From Marinomonas spartinae (GTDB lineage: Bacteria > Pseudomonadota > Gammaproteobacteria > Pseudomonadales > Marinomonadaceae), in assembly GCF_900089775.1 (NCBI RefSeq), contig NZ_FLOB01000001.1:62001-126000 (forward strand): a stretch of 64,000 nt of DNA, given 5' to 3'. Position numbers and translations under genes: made by a program. Below the pieces are notes generated by a model. The model saw only the letters and a list, made by a program, of their open reading frames with translations, was not told the DNA's origin and searched no databases. This document shows, piece after piece, positions 26,637 to 34,156 of the stretch. How positions within the stretch are numbered: the stretch's first letter is position 1; the number at the start of each line of letters is the position of its first letter.

Positions 26637-27122
26637 TTAAGATTCGTTGGTCAACAGCCAGGTTCTAAGTAGGCTGGCTAATTGCTCACGTTGTTCATCA
26701 GTAAGTGGATCAAGGGTGGCCTTTTCATTGATAATATGCTCCTCAAGAACCTTGTCTATCAATGCCTTACCTTCTTTTGTTAGTACAACACTACAGCTTC
26801 TTCTATCTTCTGGGCTTGCGATGCGTTCAATCAACTCCCGTTTCACTAACTGCTCAATACGCGTACTCATTGCGCCTGAGGATAACATCAGTGTCTGATA
26901 CAGTTCGGTGGGGGTCATCGATTCGTTAAAGCGTCTCAATGTCGCTAGAATATCGAACTCAACTGAACTTAAATTATTGTTTTTAAATGTTTTTTTTAGT
27001 TTTTTGTCAACAATTCTACTCATTCGACTTAAGCGGCCAATAACACCCATCGGTGAGCAGTCTAGATCTGGTCGTTGATGTTGCCACTGTACCAACAACC
27101 GGTCTACATGATCGTAATGCAT
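26637..27122 (-). CDS. MarR family regulator, PecS-like
   Basis: 161 residues when started at the ATG at 27122, five bases after AAGGAG; a GTG at 27128 overlaps that site and is less likely. The winged helix reads SSVEFDILATLRRFNESMTP, TELYQTLMLSSGAMSTRIEQL and the wing SPEDRRSCSVVLTKEGKALID, in parts. The long N-terminal helix region (about 35 residues) is typical of the PecS/UrtR group, which control pigment and efflux genes in response to urate or oxidants. It is divergent from the uracil phosphoribosyltransferase/PecM-like operon, as pecS is from pecM in Dickeya. Palindromes at 27135 and 27191 suggest autoregulation. The effector is unknown. Confidence 0.82.
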   Translation of the reverse strand: MHYDHVDRLLVQWQHQRPDLDCSPMGVIGRLSRMSRIVDKKLKKTFKNNNLSSVEFDILATLRRFNESMTPTELYQTLMLSSGAMSTRIEQLVKRELIERIASPEDRRSCSVVLTKEGKALIDKVLEEHIINEKATLDPLTDEQREQLASLLRTWLLTNES

Positions 27123-27134
27123 CTTCACTCCTTA

Positions 27135-27158
27135 AAATGTTTTTTTAAAAAGATACTT
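27135..27158. promoter_or_regulatory. Operator-like site just upstream of the MarR gene
   Basis: Same 24-bp plan as the site before indC: AAATGTTTT-like left arm, T/A-rich centre, right arm AGATACTT identical. Its position, about a dozen bases upstream of the MarR ATG, would block expression directly. Confidence 0.5.
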
Positions 27159-27190
27159 GAAAAAAAGATTTTTCATCGGTATCGTTTGTA

Positions 27191-27214
27191 ATGTGTCTTT
27201 TTCAAAAGATACTT
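27191..27214. promoter_or_regulatory. Operator-like palindrome before the plus-strand operon
   Basis: ATGTGTCT-N8-AGATACTT; the right arm is identical to the indC site, the left differs at two bases. It ends 65 bp before the start of the uracil phosphoribosyltransferase-like gene. Confidence 0.55.
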
Positions 27215-27279
27215 ATTTAAAAGTTACAGGCATTCTAACACCAATCTTGTCAGTAACAAGTACAAAAAGGAAAAGTATT

Positions 27280-27945
27280 ATGTGTCTTCAAGGAAATGTT
27301 CATGTTTTACCCCACACCTCCTATCTGGCCTATCTACATACTAAAATCCGCGACAAGCACGCTGACTTAAATACATTCACGCATTTTAGTGACCAGGTTA
27401 TTCGTCTGTTGCTGATTAAAGCATCAGAATTGCTGGATTATTCAGAGCAGCAGGTCACGACACCGATTGGTGATGTGTATCAGGGAAAAGTGCTATCAAA
27501 AGGTCTCTGTGGCGTCTCCGTTATTCGTGCAGGCGAAAGTATGGAGCGTGAGTTTAAGCAGATGTTTCCAGAACAACCTATCGGCAAGATCCTGATTCAA
27601 AGAGATAAAGTCACCAAACTACCAGAATATTTCTATTCTCACTTTCCTTCAGATATCACACAAAAAACCGTGCTCTTGTTTGAACCTATGCTTGCAACGG
27701 GTGGTTCGTTGCTTAAAGCGATCGATGTACTGCTGGAGCAGGGCGTTTCTATCGAAAATATTATTGTGGTGAATTTTCTGGCGTCTCCCGCAGGGCTGGA
27801 TCGGTTAATGACCGTACATCCTTCCATTCAACTGATCACCGCATCTATCGAAGAGACCATGAATGATGAAGCATTCATGCGACCTGGCATTGGAGATTTT
27901 GGAGACCGTTATTTTGGTACATACCCGGTACAAAGTTATGAATAA
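27280..27945 (+). CDS. Uracil phosphoribosyltransferase-like protein
   Basis: 221 residues, start at the ATG after AAAAAGGAAAAG; longer readings have no family support. UPRTase blocks: SYLAYLHTKIRDKHADLNTF (in parts), TPIGDVYQGK, CGVSVIRAGESMERE, KILIQRDK, the PRPP loop VLLFEPMLATGGSLLKAID (usually D-P-M-L-A-T-G-G; here E-P-M) and GIGDFGDRYFGT. It would convert uracil plus PRPP to UMP. In this cluster it could recover uracil released by IndA or act on a uracil analogue. It overlaps the next gene by 8 bp. Divergence from housekeeping Upp suggests a dedicated role. Confidence 0.85.
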   Translation: MCLQGNVHVLPHTSYLAYLHTKIRDKHADLNTFTHFSDQVIRLLLIKASELLDYSEQQVTTPIGDVYQGKVLSKGLCGVSVIRAGESMEREFKQMFPEQPIGKILIQRDKVTKLPEYFYSHFPSDITQKTVLLFEPMLATGGSLLKAIDVLLEQGVSIENIIVVNFLASPAGLDRLMTVHPSIQLITASIEETMNDEAFMRPGIGDFGDRYFGTYPVQSYE

Positions 27946-28846
27946 ATATCAAACATTGATGAATGTGACTCTGACAGCAATGGCTCCTATTGTATGGGGC
28001 AGTACGTATATCGTCACAACAGAGCTGCTGCCTGCTGACTTGCCTTTATTAGCCTCTGTTATTCGGGCACTTGGTGCGGGATTGGTTCTATTGTTGTTTT
28101 GCAAGATCCGGCCAAGTGGCATTTGGTGGGGGAAAATCGCAGTGCTTGGGCTGCTTAATATTGGGTTGTTCTTTTATTGCTTGTTTGCAGCTGCGTACTA
28201 CTTGCCTGGTGGACTCGCAGCTCTGGTTATGTCGATTCAACCGCTCATTGTTATGGGATTGGGGGTGATTTTCTTTCAAAACAAACTCAGCGTAACTCAT
28301 GTCGCCTCTGCCGTGGTGGGTGTTACTGGTATTAGCCTCTTAGTTCTGAACAGTGCGGTCGAACTGAATTGGTGGGGAGTTTTAATCGGTTTAATTGGCA
28401 CATGCAGTATGGCGCTGGGTATTTTACTGACGAAGTATTGGGGACGCCCAAAAGGCATGTCTTTACGTGATTTTACTGGCTGGCAATTGACGCTGGGTGG
28501 TTTGATGCTGTTGCCGATAGCCCTTTGGCATGAGGATTTCCCTCAAACACTGACAGCTCTAAATATTACTGGTTATGCCTATTTAAGTCTGATCGGTGGG
28601 GTATTTGGTTACTTTGTTTGGTTCCGTGGTATCGAAAAGTTAAATCCGGTCACGACGTCGTTTCTTGGATTTCTCAGTTCAGTCTCCGCCTGTTTGCTGG
28701 GCTATATCTTCCTTGGTCAGTCGTTTACTCAGCTACAAATTATTGGTTCAGTTGCCATTATTGTCTCTGTATATATGGCTCGTCCGAAACAAGAAAAACA
28801 ACCAAGCACGTTAACTCAAGCACCAGTGACATCTTCACACCGATAA
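27938..28846 (+). CDS. pecM: EamA/DMT-family exporter, PecM-like
   Basis: 302 residues with ten predicted membrane helices in two EamA repeats. The N-terminus MAPIVWGSTYIVTTELLP is characteristic of PecM-type proteins; PecM of Dickeya is linked to indigoidine production and export. The start overlaps the stop of the upstream phosphoribosyltransferase gene by eight bases, so they are coupled. Divergent from the PecS-like regulator, one gene removed. Substrate (indigoidine, its monomer or a nucleoside) is inferred from context. Confidence 0.83.
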   Translation: MNKYQTLMNVTLTAMAPIVWGSTYIVTTELLPADLPLLASVIRALGAGLVLLLFCKIRPSGIWWGKIAVLGLLNIGLFFYCLFAAAYYLPGGLAALVMSIQPLIVMGLGVIFFQNKLSVTHVASAVVGVTGISLLVLNSAVELNWWGVLIGLIGTCSMALGILLTKYWGRPKGMSLRDFTGWQLTLGGLMLLPIALWHEDFPQTLTALNITGYAYLSLIGGVFGYFVWFRGIEKLNPVTTSFLGFLSSVSACLLGYIFLGQSFTQLQIIGSVAIIVSVYMARPKQEKQPSTLTQAPVTSSHR

Positions 28847-28857
28847 GAGATTGAACC

Positions 28858-29115
28858 ATGAAACTTAGTATTATTTCAGGAAGCCACCGAAGCAAATCAT
28901 ACAGTTTAAAGGCAGCTACCTATTTACAGCGTCTGTCCCGGTTGGTTTTCCGTCATTGCAATAGCCTTCTTTTATCTGATAAAGCTGTCAGTGATGAGCA
29001 ATTCGATCGCCGAGCCAAATACGCCATGAAGTCACTAAAGGCTTACGCGAAAGCACTCGGTACGGTTCGCGCAACGCTGCAAAAAGACATGCAGAAATTC
29101 CCATTTGGTATGTAA
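28858..29115 (+). pseudogene. NADPH-dependent FMN reductase with an internal deletion
   Basis: 85 residues. The first 26 (MKLSIISGSHRSKSYSLKAA, YLQRL) are the nucleotide-binding start of the flavodoxin-like FMN reductases, and the rest (VFRHCNSLLLSDKAVSDEQF, then RRAKYAMKSLKAYAKAL) is the end of the same family. Roughly half of the usual 180 residues, including the flavin site, are gone in frame. A full copy might have supplied reduced flavin to the IndC oxidase domain. It is probably inactive. Confidence 0.7.
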
Positions 29116-29128
29116 CAAGGAGAGCCCC

Positions 29129-29353
29129 ATGCCACACATATCTATTAAGCATTTTCCTGCCGAGTTGACTCAGCAGGAGAGAAAAGACTTATCCGACGTT
29201 ATCTCTTCTTCTATTCAAAGTGCGCTTCAATGCAGTGAAGACGTGATTTCAATTTCGATGGAGGAAGTTGCGCCAGAGAGCTGGACGGCTGATGTTTATC
29301 AACCAGAGATCGCAGCTAAACGCCAGTACTTAATCAAGCAACCGAACTACTAG
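29129..29353 (+). CDS. 4-oxalocrotonate tautomerase-family protein (PptA/YdcE-like)
   Basis: 74 residues starting MPHISIKHFPAEL; the catalytic Pro is residue 2, exposed when Met is removed. AAGGAGA lies 9 bases before the ATG. The helix TQQERKDLSDVISSSIQSAL and the strand ISISMEEV fit the family. It could act on a keto-enol intermediate of the pigment pathway, or be a passenger; only the fold is secure. Confidence 0.85.
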   Translation: MPHISIKHFPAELTQQERKDLSDVISSSIQSALQCSEDVISISMEEVAPESWTADVYQPEIAAKRQYLIKQPNY

Positions 29354-29360
29354 TCATCTA

Positions 29361-29383
29361 GAGCCCCGATGGACTCGGGGCTC
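29361..29383 (+). terminator. Hairpin between tautomerase and indB
   Basis: GAGCCCCGA-N5-TCGGGGCTC, a perfect 9-bp GC-rich stem without a T tract. It may attenuate transcription into indB or stabilise the upstream transcript. Confidence 0.5.
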
Positions 29384-29406
29384 CTGAATTAAGGAAGGAA
29401 TAATAA

Positions 29407-30081
29407 ATGAAACACAGCTCCCCGGTCATTATGTTCGATCTAGATGGTACATTGTTCGACACTGCCCAAGCTATTGCTACCGCATTTAACGCTACTTTTG
29501 CATCTAAGCAATTGCCAGCAAAGGAGAGTAAGGATATCTGCGATACGATAGGATTACCGCTAGAAAAAGCGTTTTCCCACCTTCTCAATCAACCGGAGCA
29601 CACCCCGATTGTGGAGGAATGCGTAACTGAATATCAGCGTCAGTTTCGGGAGGTAATACTTCCTATCGCAAAACAGCTGTTATTTCCTGGTGTGCTCGAT
29701 GGGTTAAGTCACCTAAAAAATCATCAGTTTAAACTTGCCGTTACCACCAATAAGTTTTCACGCAGTGCAAACGCATTACTCGCAGCTGCGGGGATCGCAG
29801 GTTTTTTTGATGTAGTTGTTTGCGCCGATGAAGTTGAAGAGAAAAAACCAGCACCTGAATCTGGACAGAAGATTCTAGATCACTTCCAAGCCTCAAAAGA
29901 ACAAGCGTTGATGGTCGGGGATACCACACATGACATCTTTATGGCGAATAATCTCGGATGCAAAGCTATTGCTGTGAATTACGGCATTCATTCTGAAACG
30001 GAACTTAATAAAGCTGGTCCAACTTGGATGGCAGCGGACTTTCGCAGTGTAGTCGATATATGCGATCGGCATTTTAGCTGA
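29407..30081 (+). CDS. indB: HAD-family phosphatase (IndB type)
   Basis: 224-residue HAD hydrolase, Gph-like. Motif I is FDLDGTLFDTA, motif II lies in AVTTNKFSRSA, the Lys in EEKKPAPE, and motif IV in MVGDTTHDIFMANN. AAGGAAGGA precedes the ATG by 8 bases. In indigoidine clusters indB encodes such a phosphatase; in the minimycin pathway the homologue dephosphorylates the C-nucleotide. Placement at the end of the plus-strand operon, facing away from indC, is unlike the Dickeya indABC order. Confidence 0.85.
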   Translation: MKHSSPVIMFDLDGTLFDTAQAIATAFNATFASKQLPAKESKDICDTIGLPLEKAFSHLLNQPEHTPIVEECVTEYQRQFREVILPIAKQLLFPGVLDGLSHLKNHQFKLAVTTNKFSRSANALLAAAGIAGFFDVVVCADEVEEKKPAPESGQKILDHFQASKEQALMVGDTTHDIFMANNLGCKAIAVNYGIHSETELNKAGPTWMAADFRSVVDICDRHFS

Positions 30082-30170
30082 GTCAAAATTTTGTTATCAG
30101 TCGGCTAAGCCCAAATAGCCAAGCATGATAAAAACTACGGTGAATAAGTCATTTTTAAAGGAGGTTTAAT

Positions 30171-30434
30171 ATGGAACATGTCTATACTCTTGTAACACTA
30201 ACCTATATGACTTTAGGTTACCTAGCGACAATCTACACTATCGTATTTTTTGTTTTTACAGGGTCGACGATTTTCGACCAAGGAAGTAAGCAGACAATGC
30301 CCATACAAGACAAGTTTAGTTTTGTGCTTGTATCTACGGTACTGATGCCTTACCTATACATTGTATTTGTCAATGAAATTCTAACTCTTCACCGAAGAAA
30401 AAATGCGACTATAGCTGCGTCTTCTAGCGAATAA
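30171..30434 (+). CDS. Small membrane protein, unknown
   Basis: 87 residues with two hydrophobic helices (TYMTLGYLATIYTIVFFVFT and FSFVLVSTVLMPYLYIVFV) and a basic C-terminus LHRRKNA. The strong AAAGGAGG site eight bases upstream supports real translation. No family recognised. It may close the indigoidine operon or be independent. Confidence 0.6.
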   Translation: MEHVYTLVTLTYMTLGYLATIYTIVFFVFTGSTIFDQGSKQTMPIQDKFSFVLVSTVLMPYLYIVFVNEILTLHRRKNATIAASSSE

Positions 30435-30899
30435 AGTAATTATGACTCGTAACGGTATTGTTTATGTAGCATCAAGCTGTTTTATATTGCGGCTTGTTTT
30501 CACGTTAAGCTTCCTAAAATGAATACGCTAATGAATTTGGCTACTTAACCAGAGGTTTTGCAGTACTTCAAATAATCCATTAAAAACTAATTTAGTAAAG
30601 TGACTGACAAACTTTGTCCAACTACGAGTTACGATACAAATAGATCAACAGTTCAACCTGAATATATCGCTAACATCTTGAATAAGGTTTAGGCCAAGAT
30701 CCCATTAGTGACGTATTTGAATAACTAACTCTTCTTGCTCCAAGCTAGTAATTTGTTCTGAACGCTCTTCTGGTAGAACAAGCTCAGGAATGGGTTGCAG
30801 TAAGTCAGGCTAGAACTCTAATAGCTCTTGCCACTATTCAGCTTGGCCTAGAAGGTCACCATTGATTCGATCCGGCATTTCCTTTAGCGTCTCACAAGC
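30435..30899. other. Non-coding stretch, probably decayed
   Basis: About 465 bp with many stops in all frames and no recognised RNA or motif. It precedes the fragment of an ATPase gene, and may be debris of that gene's 5' part. Confidence 0.45.
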
Positions 30900-31215
30900 T
30901 TGCGATACTCAACACCTTCCCTGTGGGCAAAGTAGAACCATATAATTTACGACCTCTGACCTTCCAAGAATTTATTTACCCATCAGTCGAGCAAGCACTG
31001 ATCAAAGCGTTTGATAGTCAAGCAAGCACACCGGAAGAACACACTAAATTGATGGATAAACTAACAGATTACTTTTCTACCGCTGGTATGCCGAAAGCCG
31101 TTTCAGCTTGGTACCGGTTTAAAGGTCCAAGCATTTTATAACGTGTTGAAAAAGTCACTAAGACTCATGCTGATTTAGTTGAAGGTTATCGCTGGGGTTT
31201 TGGCAACCGATGAAG
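30900..31215 (+). pseudogene. Fragment of an AAA-type ATPase with DUF4143
   Basis: The frame LAILNTFPVGKVEPYNLRPL then TFQEFIYPSVEQAL and LTDYFSTAGMPKAVSAWYRF matches the stretch after the AAA core of DUF4143 ATPases (FPVGKV...L.PL.F.EF...G.MP..V..). A TAA at 31139 breaks it; a second frame continues with RVEKVTKTHADLVEGYRWGF, also family-like. The P-loop part is missing. Dead fragment. Confidence 0.6.
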
Positions 31216-31723
31216 GCGATCCCCCCTATAAAAGTCAAAAGAGGCAAACGTACAAGAGCAAAATCGCAGGCATCCTACGTTGAAAACGTGCTTACCAAAT
31301 AAAACCTTAAAGTTAACTGGCACACAAGTCTCATCAGCATTAGAGCAAACCCATCTCATGATACCTTTGTATTTCACGCAGTATTTACCACAGCGATGGT
31401 AAATAGCGTTGACTAGAGTCCCGAGGTCTACTATTCGACACACAGGTTTATCATGAGTGGATTCCATAGTATCCATACTGAGCTTTCTTCTATGTATTTG
31501 GATACTATGGTGTCCATTCAGAGTAAGACGGTCTTCTGCTGACGAATACCTATCGCATAGAACAAGCGAAAAATTGGCCAAGCTATGTTGTCAGAAATCA
31601 TGCTCGATAAAGCCTTTTAAAACCGCTATTTTTTTAACCTAACAGCTGCGTATAAATGGCACTGTTTTTCCGTAGTCATAGCCAAGAAGCACCACTAAGA
31701 TTTAGTAAAAGCCATAGGCAAGT

Positions 31724-31743
31724 GGTGGGCAGATTGGTGGGCA
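31724..31743. repeat. Integrase arm-type direct repeats, right end of island 2
   Basis: GGTGGGCA at 31724-31731 and at 31736-31743, each preceded by T, a 12-bp period. They end 71 bp before the attR-like core, against 70 bp in island 1, and share the period and orientation. Confidence 0.6.
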
Positions 31744-31813
31744 AACAGGCATTTTTGAACGGCTTCTTTTCGATAACTTATTGAGTTTGTTGGGGTCTAG
31801 GCCGCTGCTCAAT

Positions 31814-31836
31814 GAGCAGATTCGAATATTGAGTAA
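31814..31836 (+). repeat. attR-like core of island 2 (degenerate copy of the yicC 3' end)
   Basis: GAGCAGATTC...AATATTGAGTAA is one base shorter than the yicC end but keeps E-Q-I and N-I-E-stop around a single-base deletion. On its own it would be weak; the matching arm repeats make it plausible. Confidence 0.55.
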
Positions 31837-32019
31837 TTTTTACACATTGCAAGATAGAACCATGACTCGCTCTTTTGTTAGTATGCGTTAGCCCTATATG
31901 CTAAAAGAATGTATTCATATCTAAGGATGGATAGCTCTCTTTGTGACTTAATCAGCCCCTCCTTATATACCTATACGCTTTAGCAATATCTTAAAAAGAT
32001 TAATAAAGGAAGCAAAGCT

Positions 32020-32556
32020 ATGGTCAGCTTTTTTGGTTTAAAGCGTTATGACGTGGAATTGTCGCCCCCAGTAAAAGGCAGAATTACAGATAACGGTGAG
32101 CCAGTCGTTGGAGCTGAAGTCGTACGCGAGCTTTTCTACGCTGGTTACGATAAAAAGAATGCTCTATTTGACTCTTCAACTACCAATGATAATGGCGAAT
32201 TTGAGTTTGATGAAAAAATCATTAAATCTCGTGCCCCGGGAGATATCTTTGGTCAAAATAGTATGGTTTTTCAAGATATATATATTGAAAAAAAAACAGA
32301 GAAATTAAGCGATGAAGATAAGTATTATTGGCTCTGGTGCACAAGAAAAAGTTGGCCTTCAGAAGATCAATTAAATAAATTAATGCTTCACCTAGAGGCA
32401 GACCTTCAGAATAAAGAAATACAACATGAAGTTGATCTTTCTAAAAATGGTGGTAGATCTGATCAACCAATTATTAGTCTTTGTTACTTTAAAGATGAAT
32501 CAATAAAGTCTTATTATAAAAGTAAAGTTGTAGAAAATTATAATGAATTGAAATAA
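32020..32556 (+). CDS. Small beta-rich protein (DUF6795-like), possible lipase partner or immunity protein
   Basis: 178 residues. The N-terminal part VELSPPVKGRITDNGEPVVG, then VVRELFYAG and TTNDNGEFEFDEK, looks like a carboxypeptidase-regulatory-type beta sandwich. The middle has a tryptophan-rich YYWLWCTRKSW. AAAGGAAG lies 8 bases before the ATG. No signal peptide. It directly abuts the lipase gene downstream, an arrangement seen for toxic lipases with neighbouring protective or adaptor genes. The DUF number is from memory, and immunity is inference. Confidence 0.65.
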   Translation: MVSFFGLKRYDVELSPPVKGRITDNGEPVVGAEVVRELFYAGYDKKNALFDSSTTNDNGEFEFDEKIIKSRAPGDIFGQNSMVFQDIYIEKKTEKLSDEDKYYWLWCTRKSWPSEDQLNKLMLHLEADLQNKEIQHEVDLSKNGGRSDQPIISLCYFKDESIKSYYKSKVVENYNELK

Positions 32557-32574
32557 ATGTTTAAAGGATTAAAT

Positions 32575-33720
32575 ATGAATACCCTAACCCCTCGGATAGC
32601 ATCAAGAATTGCTCAACTTTCCTATACTGTAGAAAGATCCCCTAAAACATTAATATTACCTGAAATCATAAAAAAACACTTTAGCTTCAATATTAACAAT
32701 ATTAAAAAAGGAAGCTCTGGTGGCTTTTTTTGGAGACAAGAAACTGGTTTTGCCTTAATAGGAAAAGGCCATAGTGAACTATATAATAATGATCATGTTA
32801 TCGCGATTAGAGGAACCAATACAAAAGCGGATGCCATCACCGATATAACCTGCCATTGTAAAAATAGTGACTCTGGCATGCCAGTTCATAAAGGCTTTCA
32901 ATCTACTTTTGCTTCTCTTAGGGAGGGCATCGCTAGTTATATGAAAGAACCAGAGGTTCTAAATGGTAATGGGGCCATCCATTGTGTTGGCCATAGCCTT
33001 GGCGGTGCAGTCGCCACACTGGTTGCAGATTGGATTAAAGCAACCTATGACAAAACCGTTTACCTATATACTTTTGGCAGCCCTCGCGTTGGCAAAAAAG
33101 GCTTTGCAGAAGTTAGTGGCGGACGTATAGATCAAATATTTCGCTGTGTGCATGCGTCCGACCCTGTTACTAAAGTTCCTGTTTGGCCCTTTGTACATAC
33201 ACCTAATAGCGGACAAGAATATACAGCATTAAGAGCAGTGAACATTAGTCCAGCAACACACTCAATGGCAACGGCCCCTGGATATATTAATACAGCAGAT
33301 CATAGTAGTTGGAGCGATATCTTCAGCCAGAAAGGCATGTCGGTTTATCAGCGTGTTAGGCTCAACTATGAAGACCGTCTAAATGCCTACTATTCCACTC
33401 ACTGGGCCGATAAAATCACTGCCGCACTACTAACGCTATTGCATGATGGTGGCTTCACTGCCTTAGTGAGCTCCTTACAAACCGGGGCCGCCGCCATCGG
33501 TACCGTATATGACTTAATGGCACAGGCAGTAGTAAAAATCGCTTCCATGGTGGGCTTTGAAGAGCAAGTCAGAGGATTATTAGCACATATGATCGTCTTC
33601 TCAGGGCTCGCTGTTGGCATACCAACCAAGCTTACTTATTCTTTTATAAAATGGGTATTTGAAAATACCATCGCTAGACTACTTAAAGCAGCTAAAATTG
33701 CATTGCAATCAATTGCTTAA
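32575..33720 (+). CDS. Class 3 (Fungal lipase-like) lipase
   Basis: 381 residues from the ATG at 32575, which follows AAAGGATTAA; another in-frame ATG at 32557 adjoins the previous stop but lacks a site. The alpha/beta-hydrolase core holds the nucleophile elbow HCVGHSLGGAVATL (Ser about residue 141), the Asp candidate in HASDPVTKVP and a His in TADHSSW or THSMA. VIAIRGTNTKADAITD supplies the usual oxyanion strand. The last 100 residues are hydrophobic and alanine-rich, with possible membrane-active helices. There is no Sec signal, so if exported it would use another route such as type VI secretion; no such genes are in view. Confidence 0.85.
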   Translation: MNTLTPRIASRIAQLSYTVERSPKTLILPEIIKKHFSFNINNIKKGSSGGFFWRQETGFALIGKGHSELYNNDHVIAIRGTNTKADAITDITCHCKNSDSGMPVHKGFQSTFASLREGIASYMKEPEVLNGNGAIHCVGHSLGGAVATLVADWIKATYDKTVYLYTFGSPRVGKKGFAEVSGGRIDQIFRCVHASDPVTKVPVWPFVHTPNSGQEYTALRAVNISPATHSMATAPGYINTADHSSWSDIFSQKGMSVYQRVRLNYEDRLNAYYSTHWADKITAALLTLLHDGGFTALVSSLQTGAAAIGTVYDLMAQAVVKIASMVGFEEQVRGLLAHMIVFSGLAVGIPTKLTYSFIKWVFENTIARLLKAAKIALQSIA

Positions 33721-34156
33721 TCTATCCAGTCCCTTCAAGCCATCGTGGTAACACTCAAGACCTACATGGCTTGAAGAGACACCTTTCGATTCGCTGTTGA
33801 ACTCTGTTCCAAGTGATTTCCCCTACCCACCAAATCAATTCTTAGCACAGTGGCCTAATGTGCTGCACTGTTCAAGGTACGCAAAACGGTCAAACAACGC
33901 TTCCAAAACACGCCATATTCCAGTATAAATTGACAATATTAAAAATATATTGCAATGATATAGCGCCATAAATAAAAGACTTTCTCAAATAATAAAAGTA
34001 ATGCTTTAAATATGCATTTTCGTCTTTACCAAATAAAAATCTGTTAAGCGCTTTCCCTTTATAACCGTCATGTAGTTGAGGGGTCAGAAGAGACCACCTC
34101 GTTATGTGCATAATGGGCCTTTTCGGCTTTAACACTATTCGCTTAAGGATATCGCC
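33721..34156. other. Intergenic region after the lipase
   Basis: About 436 bp. It holds a perfect 11-bp inverted repeat CTTCAAGCCAT / ATGGCTTGAAG (33733-33775, 21-nt loop), a likely transcription stop for the lipase. The rest is AT-rich without a supported gene. Confidence 0.55.

Larger units (their letters stand above)
31216..32019. other. Non-coding right flank of island 2
   Basis: About 800 bp without a supported gene. A minus-strand open frame (31186-31581) is cysteine-rich and matches no family I know. The arm repeats (31724-31743) and the attR-like core (31814-31836) lie near its right side, followed by the promoter region of the next gene. Confidence 0.45.

Noticed and set aside
31186..31581. 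Minus-strand open frame of 131 codons, cysteine-rich
   Set aside because: No ribosome site, no family match, odd composition, and it overlaps the antisense of the DUF4143 fragment. Treated as a chance frame in decayed DNA.
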